A stretch of 64,000 nt of DNA from Massilia soli (GTDB lineage Bacteria; Pseudomonadota; Gammaproteobacteria; Burkholderiales; Burkholderiaceae_D). Each line of letters starts with the position of its first letter. Within the stretch, counting starts at the first letter, position 1. Of the stretch, positions 11,034 to 21,257 are shown in pieces. The DNA lies in NCBI RefSeq assembly GCF_016809835.1, contig NZ_JAFBIL020000005.1, positions 124,001 to 188,000 on the forward strand, written 5' to 3'. The notes under the pieces were generated by a model that had not been told where the DNA came from, made no database searches, and worked only from the letters and a program-made list of their open reading frames with translations. The position numbers and the translations under genes are program-made.

Positions 11034-14000
11034 GGCGTGGCCTCGCCGGGTTTGGCGCCAAAGCGGCGCGTCCAGCGCCGCTCAAGGCTGTCGAAGCCGA
11101 GGTAGATGACCGGCGTCGTGTACAGGGTCAGGATCTGGCTGACGATCAGGCCGCCGAAGATCGCCAGGCCGAGCGGGCGGCGCAGCTCCGCGCCCTCGCC
11201 CCAGCCGAGCATCAGCGGCACCGCCGCGAACAGCGCCGCCAAGGTCGTCATCAGGATCGGGCGGAAGCGCAGCAGCGCGGCCTGGTGGATCGCCTCGCGC
11301 GGCGCCATCCCCTGTTCGCGCTCGGCTTCGATGGCGAAGTCGATCATCATGATGGCGTTCTTCTTGACGATGCCGATCAGGAGAATGATGCCGATGATGC
11401 CGATCACCCCAAGCCCCTGCCCGCTGACCAGCAGCGCCAGCAGCGCGCCGACGCCGGCCGACGGCAGCGTCGACAGGATGGTCAGCGGGTGAATGTAGCT
11501 CTCGTACAGCACGCCGAGCACGATGTAGACGCACACCACCGCGGCCAGGATCAGCCACAGCTGGCTGGTCAACGACGACTGGTAGGCGCCGGCCGCACCG
11601 ATGAAGGTCAGGCTCACCGATGGCGGCAGCTTGATCTCGGCCGCGGCGGCGCGGATCGCGTCGACCGCCTGGCCCAGCTGCACGCCTGGCGCGGTGTCGA
11701 AGCCGACGGTGGTGGCCGGGTACTGCGCCACGTGGGTGATCTGCAGCGGCGCGGGACGTTCGGTGATGCTGGCAACCGCCGACAGCGGCGTGCTCTGGCC
11801 GGAGCCGGTGCGCAGCTGCAGGCGGCCCAGCGCCTCCAGCGACATCGCCTCGTCCATCTGCGCCTCCAGGATCACCCGGTACTGGTTGGTCTCGGTGAAA
11901 ATGGTCGACACGATGCGTTGGCCGTAGGCGCTGTACAAGGCATCGTCGATCGATGCGGCGGTGATTCCCAGGCGCGAGGCGGTATCGCGGTCGATGTCGA
12001 CATAGGCCGCCGAGCCGGTGGCGCCGGCGTCGGTGACCGCATTGCGCACCTGCTCGAGCTGGCGCATGCGCTGCACCAGCTTGTTGGCCCACTCCTTGAC
12101 GACCGCGCCGTTGGCCCCTTCGATCGACAGCCGGTACTGGGTCGGCCCGGTCTCGGCGTCGATGGTCAGGTCCTGGGTCGGCTGGATATACAGCCTGGCG
12201 CCGGGCACCTCGGCGACCCGCTGGCGCAGCCGCTCCATGATGTCGGCCTGGCTGTCCGAGCGCGACTCCTTCATGTTGATCAGCATGCGGCCGGTGTGCA
12301 TCATCGTGTTGTTGGCGGCGTCGACGCCAACGTTGGAGCTGAGCGACTCGACATCGGGATCGGCCAGGATGGCCTTGGCCGCGGCCTGCTGCAGCGTGGC
12401 CATGCTGTCGTAGGAGATGTCCTGGCGCGCTTCGATGCGTGCCTGCAGCTGGCCGGTGTCCTGGGTCGGGAACAGGCCCTTGGGGATCCAGATGTACATC
12501 ACCACCGTCAGCACCAGCGTGCCGAGCGCCACCAGCAGCGTCAGGCCCTGGCGCGCCAGCACCCACGTCAGCGACCGGTCGTAGCGCACGATGACGGCGT
12601 CGAAGAACGCCTGGGTGCGTTGCGCAAGGCGGCCCGGCTTTTCCTCGGCGTGGCTGCGCAGCCAGCGCGCCGACATCATCGGCACCAATGTCAGCGATAC
12701 CACGCCGGAGATCAGGATCGTGATCGCCAGCGTGACCGCGAACTCGCGGAACAGGCGGCCCACCACATCGCCCATGAACAGCAGCGGGATCAGCACCGCG
12801 ATCAGCGACACCGTCAGCGAAATGATCGTGAAGCCGATTTGCGACGCCCCCTTGATGGCGGCGGCCATCGGCGTTTCGCCCTTTTCGATATAGCGCGCGA
12901 TGTTCTCGATCATCACGATCGCATCATCGACCACGAAGCCGGTGGCGATCGTCAGCGCCATCAGGCTCAGGTTGTTCAGGCTGTAGCCGAGCAGGTACAT
13001 CGCGCCGAAGGTGCCGATCAGCGAGATCGGCACCGCCAGGCTGGCGATGATGGTGGCGCGCAGGCTGTGCAGGAAGGCGAAAATCACCAGCACCACCAGC
13101 ACCACCGCCAGCAGCAGTTCGAATTCGGTATGCAGCACCGAGGCGCGGATGCCGGTGGTGCGGTCGGTCAGCACCTCCAGCCTGAGCGCCGCCGGCAGCC
13201 CGGCCTGCAATTCGGGCAAACGCTCGCGGATCGCGTCGACCGTGGCGATCACGTTGGCGCCAGGCTGGCGCTGCACGTTGAGGATGATCGCCGGCTTGAG
13301 GCCCGACCAGGCGCCCAGCTTGACGTTCTCGGCGCTGTCGACCACGGTGGCGACGTTTTCCAGCCGCACCGGCGCACCGTTGCGGTAGGCGACGATCAGG
13401 TTCTTGTAGCCTTCGACTTCCAGCAACTGGTCGTTGGCGTTGATGGCGTAGGAGCGCGTCGGGCCATCGAAGTTACCCTTGGCGCTGTTGGCGTTGGCGG
13501 CACTGATCGCGCTGCGCAGGGTGTCGAGCCCGAGCCCGTACGATGCCAGCGCGTCGGTGTCGGCCTGGATGCGCACCGCGGGGCGCTGGCCGCCGCTCAG
13601 CGTCACCTGCCCGACGCCCGAAACCTGGCTGATCTTCAGCGCGAGGCGGGTGTTGACCAGGTTCTGGACTTCGGTCAGCGGAATCGTGTCCGAGGTAATC
13701 GCCAGCGTCAGCACCGGGGCGTCGGCCGGATTGACCTTGGCGTAGACCGGCGGCGCCGGCAGGTCGGCCGGCAGCAGCGAGCCGCCGGCGTTGATCGCCG
13801 CCTGCACTTCCTGCTCGGCGACGTCGAGCGTCTGGCCGAGGCCGAACTGCAAGGTCACGATCGACACCCCGGCCGCGCTGGTGGAACTCATGCGCTGAAG
13901 GCCGGACATCTGGCCGAACTGGCGTTCCAGCGGCGCGGTGACGGTACGCGACATCACTTCCGGGCTCGCGCCCGGGTACAAGGTCTGCACCTGGATGGTC

Positions 14001-14128
14001 GGGAAGTCGACCTGCGGCAGCGCCGACAGCGGCAGGAAGCGGAAGCCCACCAGCCCGGCCAGCACGATGGCCAGCATCAGCAGCGCCGTGGCGACCGGCC
14101 GCGCGATGAATGGACCCGACGGGTTCAT
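11030..14128 (-). CDS. mdtB: RND multidrug efflux permease, MdtB-like
   Basis: 1032 aa, the usual RND length, with 12 membrane segments and two large periplasmic loops. The start ([20 protein letters not shown]) and [12 protein letters not shown] match MdtB. The TM4 relay is [15 protein letters not shown]. The start codon shares one base with the stop of the adaptor gene (TAATG at 14126-14130), and the end overlaps the MdtC-like gene, so the pump subunits should be made at coupled rates. Two permease genes in tandem argue for a heteromeric Mdt-type pump rather than an AcrB homotrimer. Confidence 0.93.
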   Translation of the reverse strand: MNPSGPFIARPVATALLMLAIVLAGLVGFRFLPLSALPQVDFPTIQVQTLYPGASPEVMSRTVTAPLERQFGQMSGLQRMSSTSAAGVSIVTLQFGLGQTLDVAEQEVQAAINAGGSLLPADLPAPPVYAKVNPADAPVLTLAITSDTIPLTEVQNLVNTRLALKISQVSGVGQVTLSGGQRPAVRIQADTDALASYGLGLDTLRSAISAANANSAKGNFDGPTRSYAINANDQLLEVEGYKNLIVAYRNGAPVRLENVATVVDSAENVKLGAWSGLKPAIILNVQRQPGANVIATVDAIRERLPELQAGLPAALRLEVLTDRTTGIRASVLHTEFELLLAVVLVVLVIFAFLHSLRATIIASLAVPISLIGTFGAMYLLGYSLNNLSLMALTIATGFVVDDAIVMIENIARYIEKGETPMAAAIKGASQIGFTIISLTVSLIAVLIPLLFMGDVVGRLFREFAVTLAITILISGVVSLTLVPMMSARWLRSHAEEKPGRLAQRTQAFFDAVIVRYDRSLTWVLARQGLTLLVALGTLVLTVVMYIWIPKGLFPTQDTGQLQARIEARQDISYDSMATLQQAAAKAILADPDVESLSSNVGVDAANNTMMHTGRMLINMKESRSDSQADIMERLRQRVAEVPGARLYIQPTQDLTIDAETGPTQYRLSIEGANGAVVKEWANKLVQRMRQLEQVRNAVTDAGATGSAAYVDIDRDTASRLGITAASIDDALYSAYGQRIVSTIFTETNQYRVILEAQMDEAMSLEALGRLQLRTGSGQSTPLSAVASITERPAPLQITHVAQYPATTVGFDTAPGVQLGQAVDAIRAAAAEIKLPPSVSLTFIGAAGAYQSSLTSQLWLILAAVVCVYIVLGVLYESYIHPLTILSTLPSAGVGALLALLVSGQGLGVIGIIGIILLIGIVKKNAIMMIDFAIEAEREQGMAPREAIHQAALLRFRPILMTTLAALFAAVPLMLGWGEGAELRRPLGLAIFGGLIVSQILTLYTTPVIYLGFDSLERRWTRRFGAKPGEATP

Positions 14129-15438
14129 TACGCGCCCTGCCGCTGGCGCCGTCCGCGCTCGCCGCCGCCCGCGCCCGCGGGCTTATCGCCCGGCAGCGTG
14201 ACCCTGGCGCCGTCCTGCAGGCGGTCGGCGCCTTCGGTAATCACCTGCTCGCCAACTTTCAGGCCCGTGGCGACCTGCACCTTGTCGACGGTGGCCTGGC
14301 CGCGCGTCACCTTGCGCACCGCGACGGTACGGTCCGCGGCGTTGAGCACGTAGACGAAATCGCCGTCCGAGCCGTGACGCAGCGCTGTCACCGGTACCAT
14401 CACCGCATCCTTGATGGTGCGCAGTTCAAGCCGCAAATTGACGAACTGGCTCGGGAACAGCGACTGTTTCGCATTCTCGAAGCGCGCCTTGGCGCGCACG
14501 GTGCCGGTCTGGGTATCGACCTGGTTGTCCAGCGCGGCGAATTTGCCGCTGGCGAGCGCCTGGCTGCGGGTGCGGTCAAGCGCCGTGGCGGGCAAGGTCG
14601 CGCCGCTGGCGATCCGCTCCTGCAGCGCCGGCACCTGGTCCTGCGGTACCGCGAATTCGACATCGATCGGCGACAGCTGGGTGATGACGGCGATGCCGTT
14701 GGCATCCGAGCTGCCCACCAGGTTGCCCATGTCGACCACGCGCAGGCCGACCCGGCCCGTGATCGGCGCCTTCACTTGCGTATAGCTGAGGTTCAGGCGC
14801 GCCACGCCTTCCGCCGCGCGGTCGGTCATGATCGTGCCCTCAAGCTGCTTGACCAGCGCGGCCTGGGTATCGACCTCCTGGCGCGCGATCGAGTCTTGCG
14901 ACAGCAAGGTGCGGTAGCGCTCCAGCGTCACGCGCGCGCTTTCCAGCTGGGCCTCGTTGCGCTGGCGGGTGCCGCTGGCCTGCAGCAGCGCCATCTCGAA
15001 TGAGCGCGGGTCGATGGTCGCCATCACCTGGCCGGCCTTGACCAGCTGCCCCTCGCTGAAATGAATCTTCTGGAGTATCCCGGACACTTGCGGACGCACT
15101 GTGGCCGTGGCCGCCGCCGTCACCGTGCCAAGCGCGTCGAGCACGACGGGAATGTCGGCCGTGCTGGCGGTGGCGACGCCAACCGTCGTGGCCGGCGCCC
15201 CGCGTCCGCCGCGGCCTCCCGCACGCCCGCCGCCGCCACCTCCGGGCCTGGCCTGGGCGCCGGCGGCGGCAGGTCCGCCAGCGCGCGCGGGCGGTTCATC
15301 GGGCCGGGTCAGGTACCAGGCGAGCAAGCCCAAGGCGATCATCGCGATAACCGCGATGGCGCTGCCAATGAGTTTCTTGCGGCGGCTGGCGGCGGCTGCC
15401 GGCTGGGTGGTGTGAGCGGGAAGTACAGGTGGTTCCAT
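14128..15438 (-). CDS. mdtA: RND efflux periplasmic adaptor, MdtA-like
   Basis: 436 aa from the ATG at 15438, which has AAGGA 5 nt upstream; a GTG at 15465 would add 9 residues without a better ribosome site. One membrane anchor ([21 protein letters not shown]) precedes an unusually Gly/Arg/Ala-rich linker of about 40 residues (encoded near 15180-15300). The adaptor fold follows: beta-barrel and lipoyl halves ([24 protein letters not shown]), an alpha-hairpin and the membrane-proximal domain. It bridges pump and outer-membrane channel. First gene of the operon mdtA-mdtB-mdtC-omf. No regulator gene is adjacent. Confidence 0.93.
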   Translation of the reverse strand: MEPPVLPAHTTQPAAAASRRKKLIGSAIAVIAMIALGLLAWYLTRPDEPPARAGGPAAAGAQARPGGGGGGRAGGRGGRGAPATTVGVATASTADIPVVLDALGTVTAAATATVRPQVSGILQKIHFSEGQLVKAGQVMATIDPRSFEMALLQASGTRQRNEAQLESARVTLERYRTLLSQDSIARQEVDTQAALVKQLEGTIMTDRAAEGVARLNLSYTQVKAPITGRVGLRVVDMGNLVGSSDANGIAVITQLSPIDVEFAVPQDQVPALQERIASGATLPATALDRTRSQALASGKFAALDNQVDTQTGTVRAKARFENAKQSLFPSQFVNLRLELRTIKDAVMVPVTALRHGSDGDFVYVLNAADRTVAVRKVTRGQATVDKVQVATGLKVGEQVITEGADRLQDGARVTLPGDKPAGAGGGERGRRQRQGA

Positions 15439-15580
15439 GCTGGTCCTTGTGGGGCGATCGGTCACGGAAAGTGATGTGATTTTCGCCAGACTCTAGCATG
15501 TAGCAGAAAACTCCTATGTCTTGTAGCGCACATAGAATCGGTCAATACCGGGTCGGCCGTTACAAAGGCCAGGCCGGGCG

Positions 15581-15610
15581 CCAACGAAAACGGCGGCCGA
15601 AGGGCCGCCG
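15581..15610 (-). terminator. intrinsic terminator after sppA
   Basis: A perfect 8-bp GC stem (CGGCGGCC / GGCCGCCG, 15591-15610) with a 4-nt loop is followed on the minus strand by GTTTTCGTT. It lies about 70 nt past the sppA stop and ahead of the efflux operon, separating the two transcription units. Confidence 0.75.
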
Positions 15611-15678
15611 CAAGGGGAATCGGGCCTGGCGGCAGCCACCGGGCCGCCGTACAAGCCGTTACAAACTCGCTACAAGAT

Positions 15679-17535
15679 TCATGGGGTACCGCACAGGCAG
15701 TGCGTGACCGCCGAAAACGGCTTGCGGCCTTCGGTCAGGTCGGCCAGCCATGCCATGTCGCGCGCCGCGCCGGCCATCGCACCGGCCGGGAAGCCCACTG
15801 GCGCCAGGCCCAGCTTGACCTCGATATTGACCGCTTGTGCGGCCGACACGCCAAACATCTGCAGCACGCGCTCGAAACGCGAGCTGTCCTGCTCGATGTA
15901 GGCGACACGGTAGTCGCCGCCCAGCTTGGCGCGCTTCGCAGCCGACTGGATCGCGTCGCCGTAGCTGCCCAGCGAATCCACCAGCCCGCGCTCCTGCGCC
16001 TGCTGGCCGGTCCAGACCCTGCCCTGTCCCACTGCGTCGATCTTGGCCGGCGTGGTCTTGCGCGCCTGCGCGGCCTTGGTGGTGAACTCGCTGTAGATAT
16101 GGTTGATGCTGCTCTGGATCAGCTGGCCGAAGCGCGGGTCGAGCGGACGCAGTGGATTGTAGGCGTCGGCCAGCCACGTGGTGCGCACGCCGGCGGTATG
16201 GATGCCCATTTTCTCGACCACCTTTTCGGCGGTCGGCAAAATGGCGAACACGCCGATCGATCCGGTGATGGTGGTCGGGTCGGCGATGACCTCGTCGGCC
16301 GCCATCGAGATCCAGTAGCCGCCCGAGGCGGCCACGTTACCCATCGACACCACCACCGGCTTGCCGGCGGCGCGCGTCAGCTCCAGTTCGCGGCGGATCA
16401 GTTCCGAGCCGTAGGCGCTGCCGCCCGGCGAATCGACGCGCAGCACGATCGCCTTGATCTGGTCATCCTCGCGCGCGCGGCGCACCAGGTTGGCGGTCGA
16501 CATGCCGCCGATCGCGCCAGGGCTGGCGTTACCGTCGGTGATCTCGCCGGACGCCACAATCACGCCGACGCCGTCGCCCAGCATCTTCGGACGCTGGCGC
16601 GCCAGGTATTCATTGAACGACACCTGGCGGAACGTTTCGTGATCGAGATCGGGGGCGCCGCGCTCCATCATCAGGTCGCGCACTTCATCGCGGGTCTTGA
16701 GCCCGTCAACCATATTGGTCTGCAGCGCCAGCTTGCCGGTGTTGCCGGCGACTTGCTCCATCAGCTCCGGCAAGGACTCGATGGTCTTGGCGATCGCGCC
16801 GGCCGGCAGCTTGCGGTTTTTTTCGACGCTGGTGGTGTAGCTGGCCCACAGCGCGTTGTACAGCACCGCGTCCTGCTCGGACGATGCCTCGGACGGGCCG
16901 TTGCCGATGAACGGCTCGGCGAAGCTCTTGTAGGTGCCGACCTTCATCAGGTTGACGGTGACGCCGACCTTGTCGAGCGCGTCGCGGTAGTAGTTGCGGT
17001 AGCGGCCCATGCCTTCGATGAGCACCATGCCCATCGGGTGCAGGTACACCTCGGTGGCGTGCGACGCGATGCGGTACTGGCGCTGGTCGTAGCTGCCGCC
17101 CCAGGCGATCACGGGCTTGCCAGCGGCCTTGACGCGGTCGACCGCCAGGCCGACCTCGTTGAGCATGGCCTGGCCGCCGCCTTCGAGGTCGTCGAGCAGC
17201 AGCACGACGCTGCTGATGTTGGTGTCCTTGGCCGCCGCGTCAAGCACCGTCAGCACATCGCGCAACTGCACCGTGCGGCGCTCTTCGCCGCGCGCATTGG
17301 CCATCAGCGTGTCGCGCAGGGTGCCGCTGTGCTGCTCAACCAGCCGGCCCTTCAGGTCGAGCACCAGCGCCGTCTTGCTGGCGATCGGCCTGGCCCCGCC
17401 GAAGAAGACGATCCAGACGAGGAAAATGATCAGCAGCAGGAACAGCAGGTTGAAGAAGGTGCGACGGGTCGCGTCGAGCGTATTCCAGAAAATGCCGAAA
17501 CCGCGGCGCAGGTAATGCAGGGGCTTGAAAGACAT
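15679..17535 (-). CDS. sppA: Signal peptide peptidase SppA, 67K type
   Basis: 618 aa, the length of the two-domain E. coli type. A single N-terminal membrane anchor (about 28-46) holds the protease in the inner membrane with its active site in the periplasm, where it degrades leftover signal peptides. The Ser/Lys dyad is present: Lys203 in GTYKSFAEPF in the first domain and Ser404 in AASGGYW in the second. The S49 motif RVDSPGG (about 367-373) is also intact. The upstream symporter gene is on the same strand about 80 nt away, but no functional link is apparent. Confidence 0.95.
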   Translation of the reverse strand: MSFKPLHYLRRGFGIFWNTLDATRRTFFNLLFLLLIIFLVWIVFFGGARPIASKTALVLDLKGRLVEQHSGTLRDTLMANARGEERRTVQLRDVLTVLDAAAKDTNISSVVLLLDDLEGGGQAMLNEVGLAVDRVKAAGKPVIAWGGSYDQRQYRIASHATEVYLHPMGMVLIEGMGRYRNYYRDALDKVGVTVNLMKVGTYKSFAEPFIGNGPSEASSEQDAVLYNALWASYTTSVEKNRKLPAGAIAKTIESLPELMEQVAGNTGKLALQTNMVDGLKTRDEVRDLMMERGAPDLDHETFRQVSFNEYLARQRPKMLGDGVGVIVASGEITDGNASPGAIGGMSTANLVRRAREDDQIKAIVLRVDSPGGSAYGSELIRRELELTRAAGKPVVVSMGNVAASGGYWISMAADEVIADPTTITGSIGVFAILPTAEKVVEKMGIHTAGVRTTWLADAYNPLRPLDPRFGQLIQSSINHIYSEFTTKAAQARKTTPAKIDAVGQGRVWTGQQAQERGLVDSLGSYGDAIQSAAKRAKLGGDYRVAYIEQDSSRFERVLQMFGVSAAQAVNIEVKLGLAPVGFPAGAMAGAARDMAWLADLTEGRKPFSAVTHCLCGTP

Positions 17536-17615
17536 CGATACTCCAGCGATTGAAATGGGCAGTGGAACCAGGCCTTCACTGTACGTGAAAACCGGGTTTC
17601 GTTGTCAAAAACGTC

Positions 17616-19085
17616 TTACGCAGCGACTGCGGACGGATCGCGCCTTTCCTTGCTGGAAATAGCGTACAAACCGGCAAACACCAATATGCCATTAATCATG
17701 AGCAATTCAAGTCCGAGGCGGTAGCTTCCCAGCAGGTATGCCTGATTAAACTCAATTAATCCGCACAGCACAGGGGCGCCGACGGCGATCGCAGGAACCC
17801 AGCGGTCGTCGAGCCGGCGCGTGGTCAGCAGGCCGAAGGCGAACAGTCCGAGCAGCGGGCCATAGGTATAGCTGGCCAGTTTCAGGATCACGATGATCAT
17901 GCTCGGGCTATCTGCCCATTTGAAGCCCATCACCAGCAGCAGGAACAGGAAGGCAAAACCCAGGTGGACGCGCTGGCGCCATTTGACCTTGTCGGCTTCG
18001 GACAGGTCATCGCGGCGCTTCAGGCCCAGCAGGTCGATACAGAAGCTCGATGTCAGCGCGGTGATGGCGCCGTCGGCGCTCGGGAACAGCGCCGACACCA
18101 GCGCGATCAGGAAGATGATCTGCACCGCGGCCGGCAGGTGGCCCATGACGACGGCCGGGAAGATCTTGTCGCCGGTGGCGGTGACGCCGGCCAGCGGCGC
18201 GTACAGGTACAGCAGGCCGCCGAGGAACAGGAACATCGACAGCACCACGACCAGGATCAGGGTCAGGGTCAGCAGGTTCTTCTGCGAGTCCTTCAAGGTT
18301 TTGACGGAAATTGTCTTCTGCATCATTTCCTGGTCCATGCCGGTCATGGTCAGCACGATGAAGGCGCCCGCGATGATCTGCTTGAGGAAGAAGTTCGGGC
18401 TGTCGAGGTCGGTCGTAAAGATGGTCGACAGGCCGCGCGCATCCATCGCCGCCAGGCTCTGGCCGACGGTCATGTCGAGCTGGGTCAGCAGGTAGACCAC
18501 GCAGGCGACCAGGCCGAACAGCATGCAGGTCGTTTGCAGGGTGTCGGTCCAGACGATGGTCTTGACGCCGCCTTCGTAGGTATACATCAGGATCATGCCG
18601 AGGATGACCAGGGTGGTCAGCCAGAACGGCACGCCGAGGCTGTCGAGGATGATCGCCTGCAGGATATTGACGACGAGGTAAAGGCGCGCGGTGGCGCCCA
18701 GCAGGCGCGACAGGATGAAGAACGAGGCCCCGCTCTGGTAGGCGCGGCGCCCGAGGCGCACGTCGAGGTAATGGTAGATCGAGGTCAGCTTGAGGCGGTA
18801 GTACAGCGGCAGCAGGATGAAGGCCACGGCGATGTAGCCGATCACGTAGCCGATCAGGATCTGGCCGTAGCCGAAGGCGTCGAGACCGACGTTGCCCGGC
18901 ACGCTGATGAAGGTGGCGCCGGACAGCGTGGTGCCGACCATGCCGAACGCGACCAGCATCCAGTTGCTGCTCTTGTTACCGATGTAGAAAGAATCGTTGT
19001 TGGCGTTGCGGGAAGTGGCCCAGGCCACGCCCATCAGCAGGGCGAAATACGCGATCAGAATAACGAAAAGTAAAACCGGTGACAT
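17616..19085 (-). CDS. Sodium:solute symporter (SSS family)
   Basis: About 489 aa from the ATG at 19085 (MSPVLLFVILIAYFALLMGV); an upstream in-frame start at 19124 is possible but would put polar residues before the first helix. Thirteen or so hydrophobic segments and motifs such as GATFISVPGNVG and TYEGGVKTIVWTD place it in the Na+/solute symporter family (PF00474). It would import a small organic solute with Na+. Substrate cannot be assigned: the family covers proline, pantothenate, sugars and acetate, and no catabolic genes are adjacent. Confidence 0.88.
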   Translation of the reverse strand: MSPVLLFVILIAYFALLMGVAWATSRNANNDSFYIGNKSSNWMLVAFGMVGTTLSGATFISVPGNVGLDAFGYGQILIGYVIGYIAVAFILLPLYYRLKLTSIYHYLDVRLGRRAYQSGASFFILSRLLGATARLYLVVNILQAIILDSLGVPFWLTTLVILGMILMYTYEGGVKTIVWTDTLQTTCMLFGLVACVVYLLTQLDMTVGQSLAAMDARGLSTIFTTDLDSPNFFLKQIIAGAFIVLTMTGMDQEMMQKTISVKTLKDSQKNLLTLTLILVVVLSMFLFLGGLLYLYAPLAGVTATGDKIFPAVVMGHLPAAVQIIFLIALVSALFPSADGAITALTSSFCIDLLGLKRRDDLSEADKVKWRQRVHLGFAFLFLLLVMGFKWADSPSMIIVILKLASYTYGPLLGLFAFGLLTTRRLDDRWVPAIAVGAPVLCGLIEFNQAYLLGSYRLGLELLMINGILVFAGLYAISSKERRDPSAVAA

Positions 19086-19216
19086 GGCAGGTCCAGTGCA
19101 AAGTGGCGATGAGTTCGCCAGCAATATACACCGATACCGCCGGGCAGACGAGCCTTGCGCAGAGAGGGATTACCTGGGTATCTTGGCTGATAACTTCAGG
19201 GAATGGACAGGAAATG

Positions 19217-19303
19217 TAGGGCGGAAGAGCGCAGCGTCATCCGCCGAACGCATGTGTCAACGCGGCACATATTTGCCGGGTGACGCTCCGCTCTTCCGCC
19301 CTA
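19217..19303. repeat. REP-type inverted pair (REPIN-like)
   Basis: Two 23-nt arms (19217-19239 and 19281-19303) are inverted copies with a single mismatch; each starts TAGGGCGGAAGAGCG. The left arm, extended a few bases, can also fold alone (GGCGGA with TCCGCC). The arms flank a 41-nt centre. This is the architecture of REPIN elements, which are dispersed in many bacterial genomes by RAYT transposases. It lies about 22 nt beyond the stop of the small secreted protein gene, where it could stabilise the 3' end of the mRNA. No RAYT gene is in the window. Confidence 0.7.
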
Positions 19304-19325
19304 ACAGTTCAGGTCGATGGTTAAC

Positions 19326-19757
19326 CTACGTCCCCTGCCCCATCACCCGCTGGAACGGCCCGATACACGAGTCCATCGACTCGGCCGCGCACATCAGGAA
19401 CAATGCGCCCGACGGATGGAAGCGGATGAAATTGGTCGTACTGGCCCCCACCTTCATCACCTGCCCCAGGCAATCTTCCTTGCCGTTGTCCTTCACGATG
19501 GTATCGACCATCCGGTAAAAGCCCTTCGCGCTCGGCTCGGCGGGAATGGTGAATTCGCTTTCCGACACCTCGGCGGCGCTGGTCACCAGCGTGGTGCCGT
19601 CGCTGCGGAACCGATAGGTCTCGGAGCAGCTTCCATCAGGCAGCGTGAGCTTCCAGATGCCAAGGATGGGATGGTTGGACGCCGGCGCGCGCGGCGCCGC
19701 GAGCGCGAGTGGCCCCGTGAGGGAGAGGGACAGCAGCAATCCGGTAAGCATGCGCAT
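19326..19757 (-). CDS. Small secreted protein of unknown function
   Basis: 143 aa from the ATG at 19757, chosen for the strong GGAG ribosome site; a longer frame upstream lacks coding character. A signal peptide (MRMLTGLLLSLSLTGPLALA) predicts export. The mature part starts with ILGIWKLTLPDGSCSETYRF, which resembles the opening strand of small beta-barrel or lipocalin-like proteins. It has four Cys in the mature region, which could form disulfides in the periplasm. I do not recognise a named family. It is followed by the REP-type pair. Confidence 0.75.
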   Translation of the reverse strand: MRMLTGLLLSLSLTGPLALAAPRAPASNHPILGIWKLTLPDGSCSETYRFRSDGTTLVTSAAEVSESEFTIPAEPSAKGFYRMVDTIVKDNGKEDCLGQVMKVGASTTNFIRFHPSGALFLMCAAESMDSCIGPFQRVMGQGT

Positions 19758-19890
19758 GGTGAACTCCTTCACGATCGGGCTCGGACAACTGGTTAGACCT
19801 GAGTATGAGACCTCAGTTTGCACCATTCCGACGGAATGCACCGTCGGGTTGACGCGCGCACCTGAACGGCCGCGCGTCAACCGTGTTACG

Positions 19891-21186
19891 TCAGGCGTTT
19901 TCCGGCGCTGCCTTCGGCTTGGCCGGACGGCGGCTGCGGGGAGCAGTCTTGCGTGCCGGCTTGGATGGCTTGGCTTCGTCCGCCGCAGCTTCGGCTGGCG
20001 CCTCCACCACGATCGGTGCTTCCGCTGCAGGGACCACCGCTTCGGCCTTCTTGGCGGCAGCCTTGCGGGTGCGTGCGGGGGCCGGCTGGCGCTTGGCCTT
20101 GGCTGGCGCCGGCGAAGGCGCCGCAACCGGCTCCGGCTCCACCGCTACCGGTTCCGCTGCCTCGGCCGATGCCTCAGCGACGGCTTCCACCAATTCTTCC
20201 GGCGCCTCGGGCGCGTCGGCCGGCGTTTCCATCACTGGCGCAGGCTTGCGTCCACGGCCGCCACGGCGGCGCGATTCCTTGGCCGGCGTCGCCTCTTCGA
20301 TCAGCTCCACCACTTCCTGCGCGACCGAGGCGTTGTCGGCGGCCGTTGCCGCAGCCGTCGCGGCGCTGCTGCGGTACACGTAGGCGCCCGATTTCTCGTC
20401 GCGGCCGAACTCGAGCATGCCGCGGTTCTGCGCTTCTTCCAGCAGGTTGCCGAAGGTGCGGAAACCGTAGAAGGTCTCGTTGAAGTCCGGACGGCGGCGC
20501 TTGAGGGTGTCCTTCAGCAGCGATGCCCAGATCTTGCCGCTGTCGCCGCGTTCGGACACCAGCGCGTCGAACATCTCGACCACCAGCTCGATCGCCTGCG
20601 CCTTGCGCGCTTCGCTTTCTTCCTTGCGGCGGTTGCCTTCGTCCGGCGACTTGCCGCGCGCGGCCGGCTGCGTCTTGCGCTCGTCGCGCTTGGCGGCGGC
20701 GCGGCGCACTTCGCGCACCAGGTCGTCGTAGAAGATGAATTCGTCGCAGTTGGCCACCAGCAGGTCGGAGGTCGACTGCTTGACGCCGACGCCGATCACT
20801 TTCTTGGCGTTCTCGCGCAGCTTGGAGACCAGCGGCGAAAAGTCGGAGTCGCCGCTGATGATGACGAAGGTGTCGACATGGGATTTGGTGTAGCAAAGGT
20901 CGAGCGCGTCGACAACCAGGCGGATATCCGCCGAGTTCTTGCCGGACTGGCGCACGTGCGGGATTTCGATCATCTCGAAGTTCGCTTCGTGCATGGCGCT
21001 CTTGAAGCCCTTGTAGCGGTCCCAGTCGCAGTACGCCTTCTTGACGACGATGCTGCCCTTGAGCAAAAGCCGTTCGAGGACCGGCTTGATGTCGAATTTC
21101 TCGTAGTTGGCGTCACGCACGCCGAGTGCGACGTTTTCGAAGTCGCAAAACACAGCCATGCTGATGTTGTCTGAGGATGAAGCCAT
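19891..21186 (-). CDS. NYN domain protein with OST-HTH/LOTUS domain
   Basis: 431 aa. The N-terminal 165 residues are a NYN (PIN-like, LabA/DUF88) nuclease domain with the acidic residues expected for metal binding: CDFEN at about 14-18, SADIRL near 83 and SGDSDFSPLV near 110. Around residues 190-275 is a winged-helix OST-HTH/LOTUS segment (WASLLKDTLKRRRPDFNE), which binds RNA in related proteins. The last 140 residues are Ala/Pro/Lys/Glu-rich and probably disordered. Predicted RNase or RNA-binding factor. It follows the DUF1810-abhydrolase pair on the same strand after 71 nt. Confidence 0.9.
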   Translation of the reverse strand: MASSSDNISMAVFCDFENVALGVRDANYEKFDIKPVLERLLLKGSIVVKKAYCDWDRYKGFKSAMHEANFEMIEIPHVRQSGKNSADIRLVVDALDLCYTKSHVDTFVIISGDSDFSPLVSKLRENAKKVIGVGVKQSTSDLLVANCDEFIFYDDLVREVRRAAAKRDERKTQPAARGKSPDEGNRRKEESEARKAQAIELVVEMFDALVSERGDSGKIWASLLKDTLKRRRPDFNETFYGFRTFGNLLEEAQNRGMLEFGRDEKSGAYVYRSSAATAAATAADNASVAQEVVELIEEATPAKESRRRGGRGRKPAPVMETPADAPEAPEELVEAVAEASAEAAEPVAVEPEPVAAPSPAPAKAKRQPAPARTRKAAAKKAEAVVPAAEAPIVVEAPAEAAADEAKPSKPARKTAPRSRRPAKPKAAPENA

Positions 21187-21257
21187 ATTTAGTGTTCTCT
21201 ATGTTTATCGGGCAATGCCTGCGCGATTATACGCAACAACGCCGAATGGGTAGTTCA

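Noticed and set aside
11015..14353. Plus-strand open frame of more than 1100 codons opposite the MdtB-like gene
   Set aside because: Same shadow effect; no ribosome site and low-complexity Arg/Gln/His composition.
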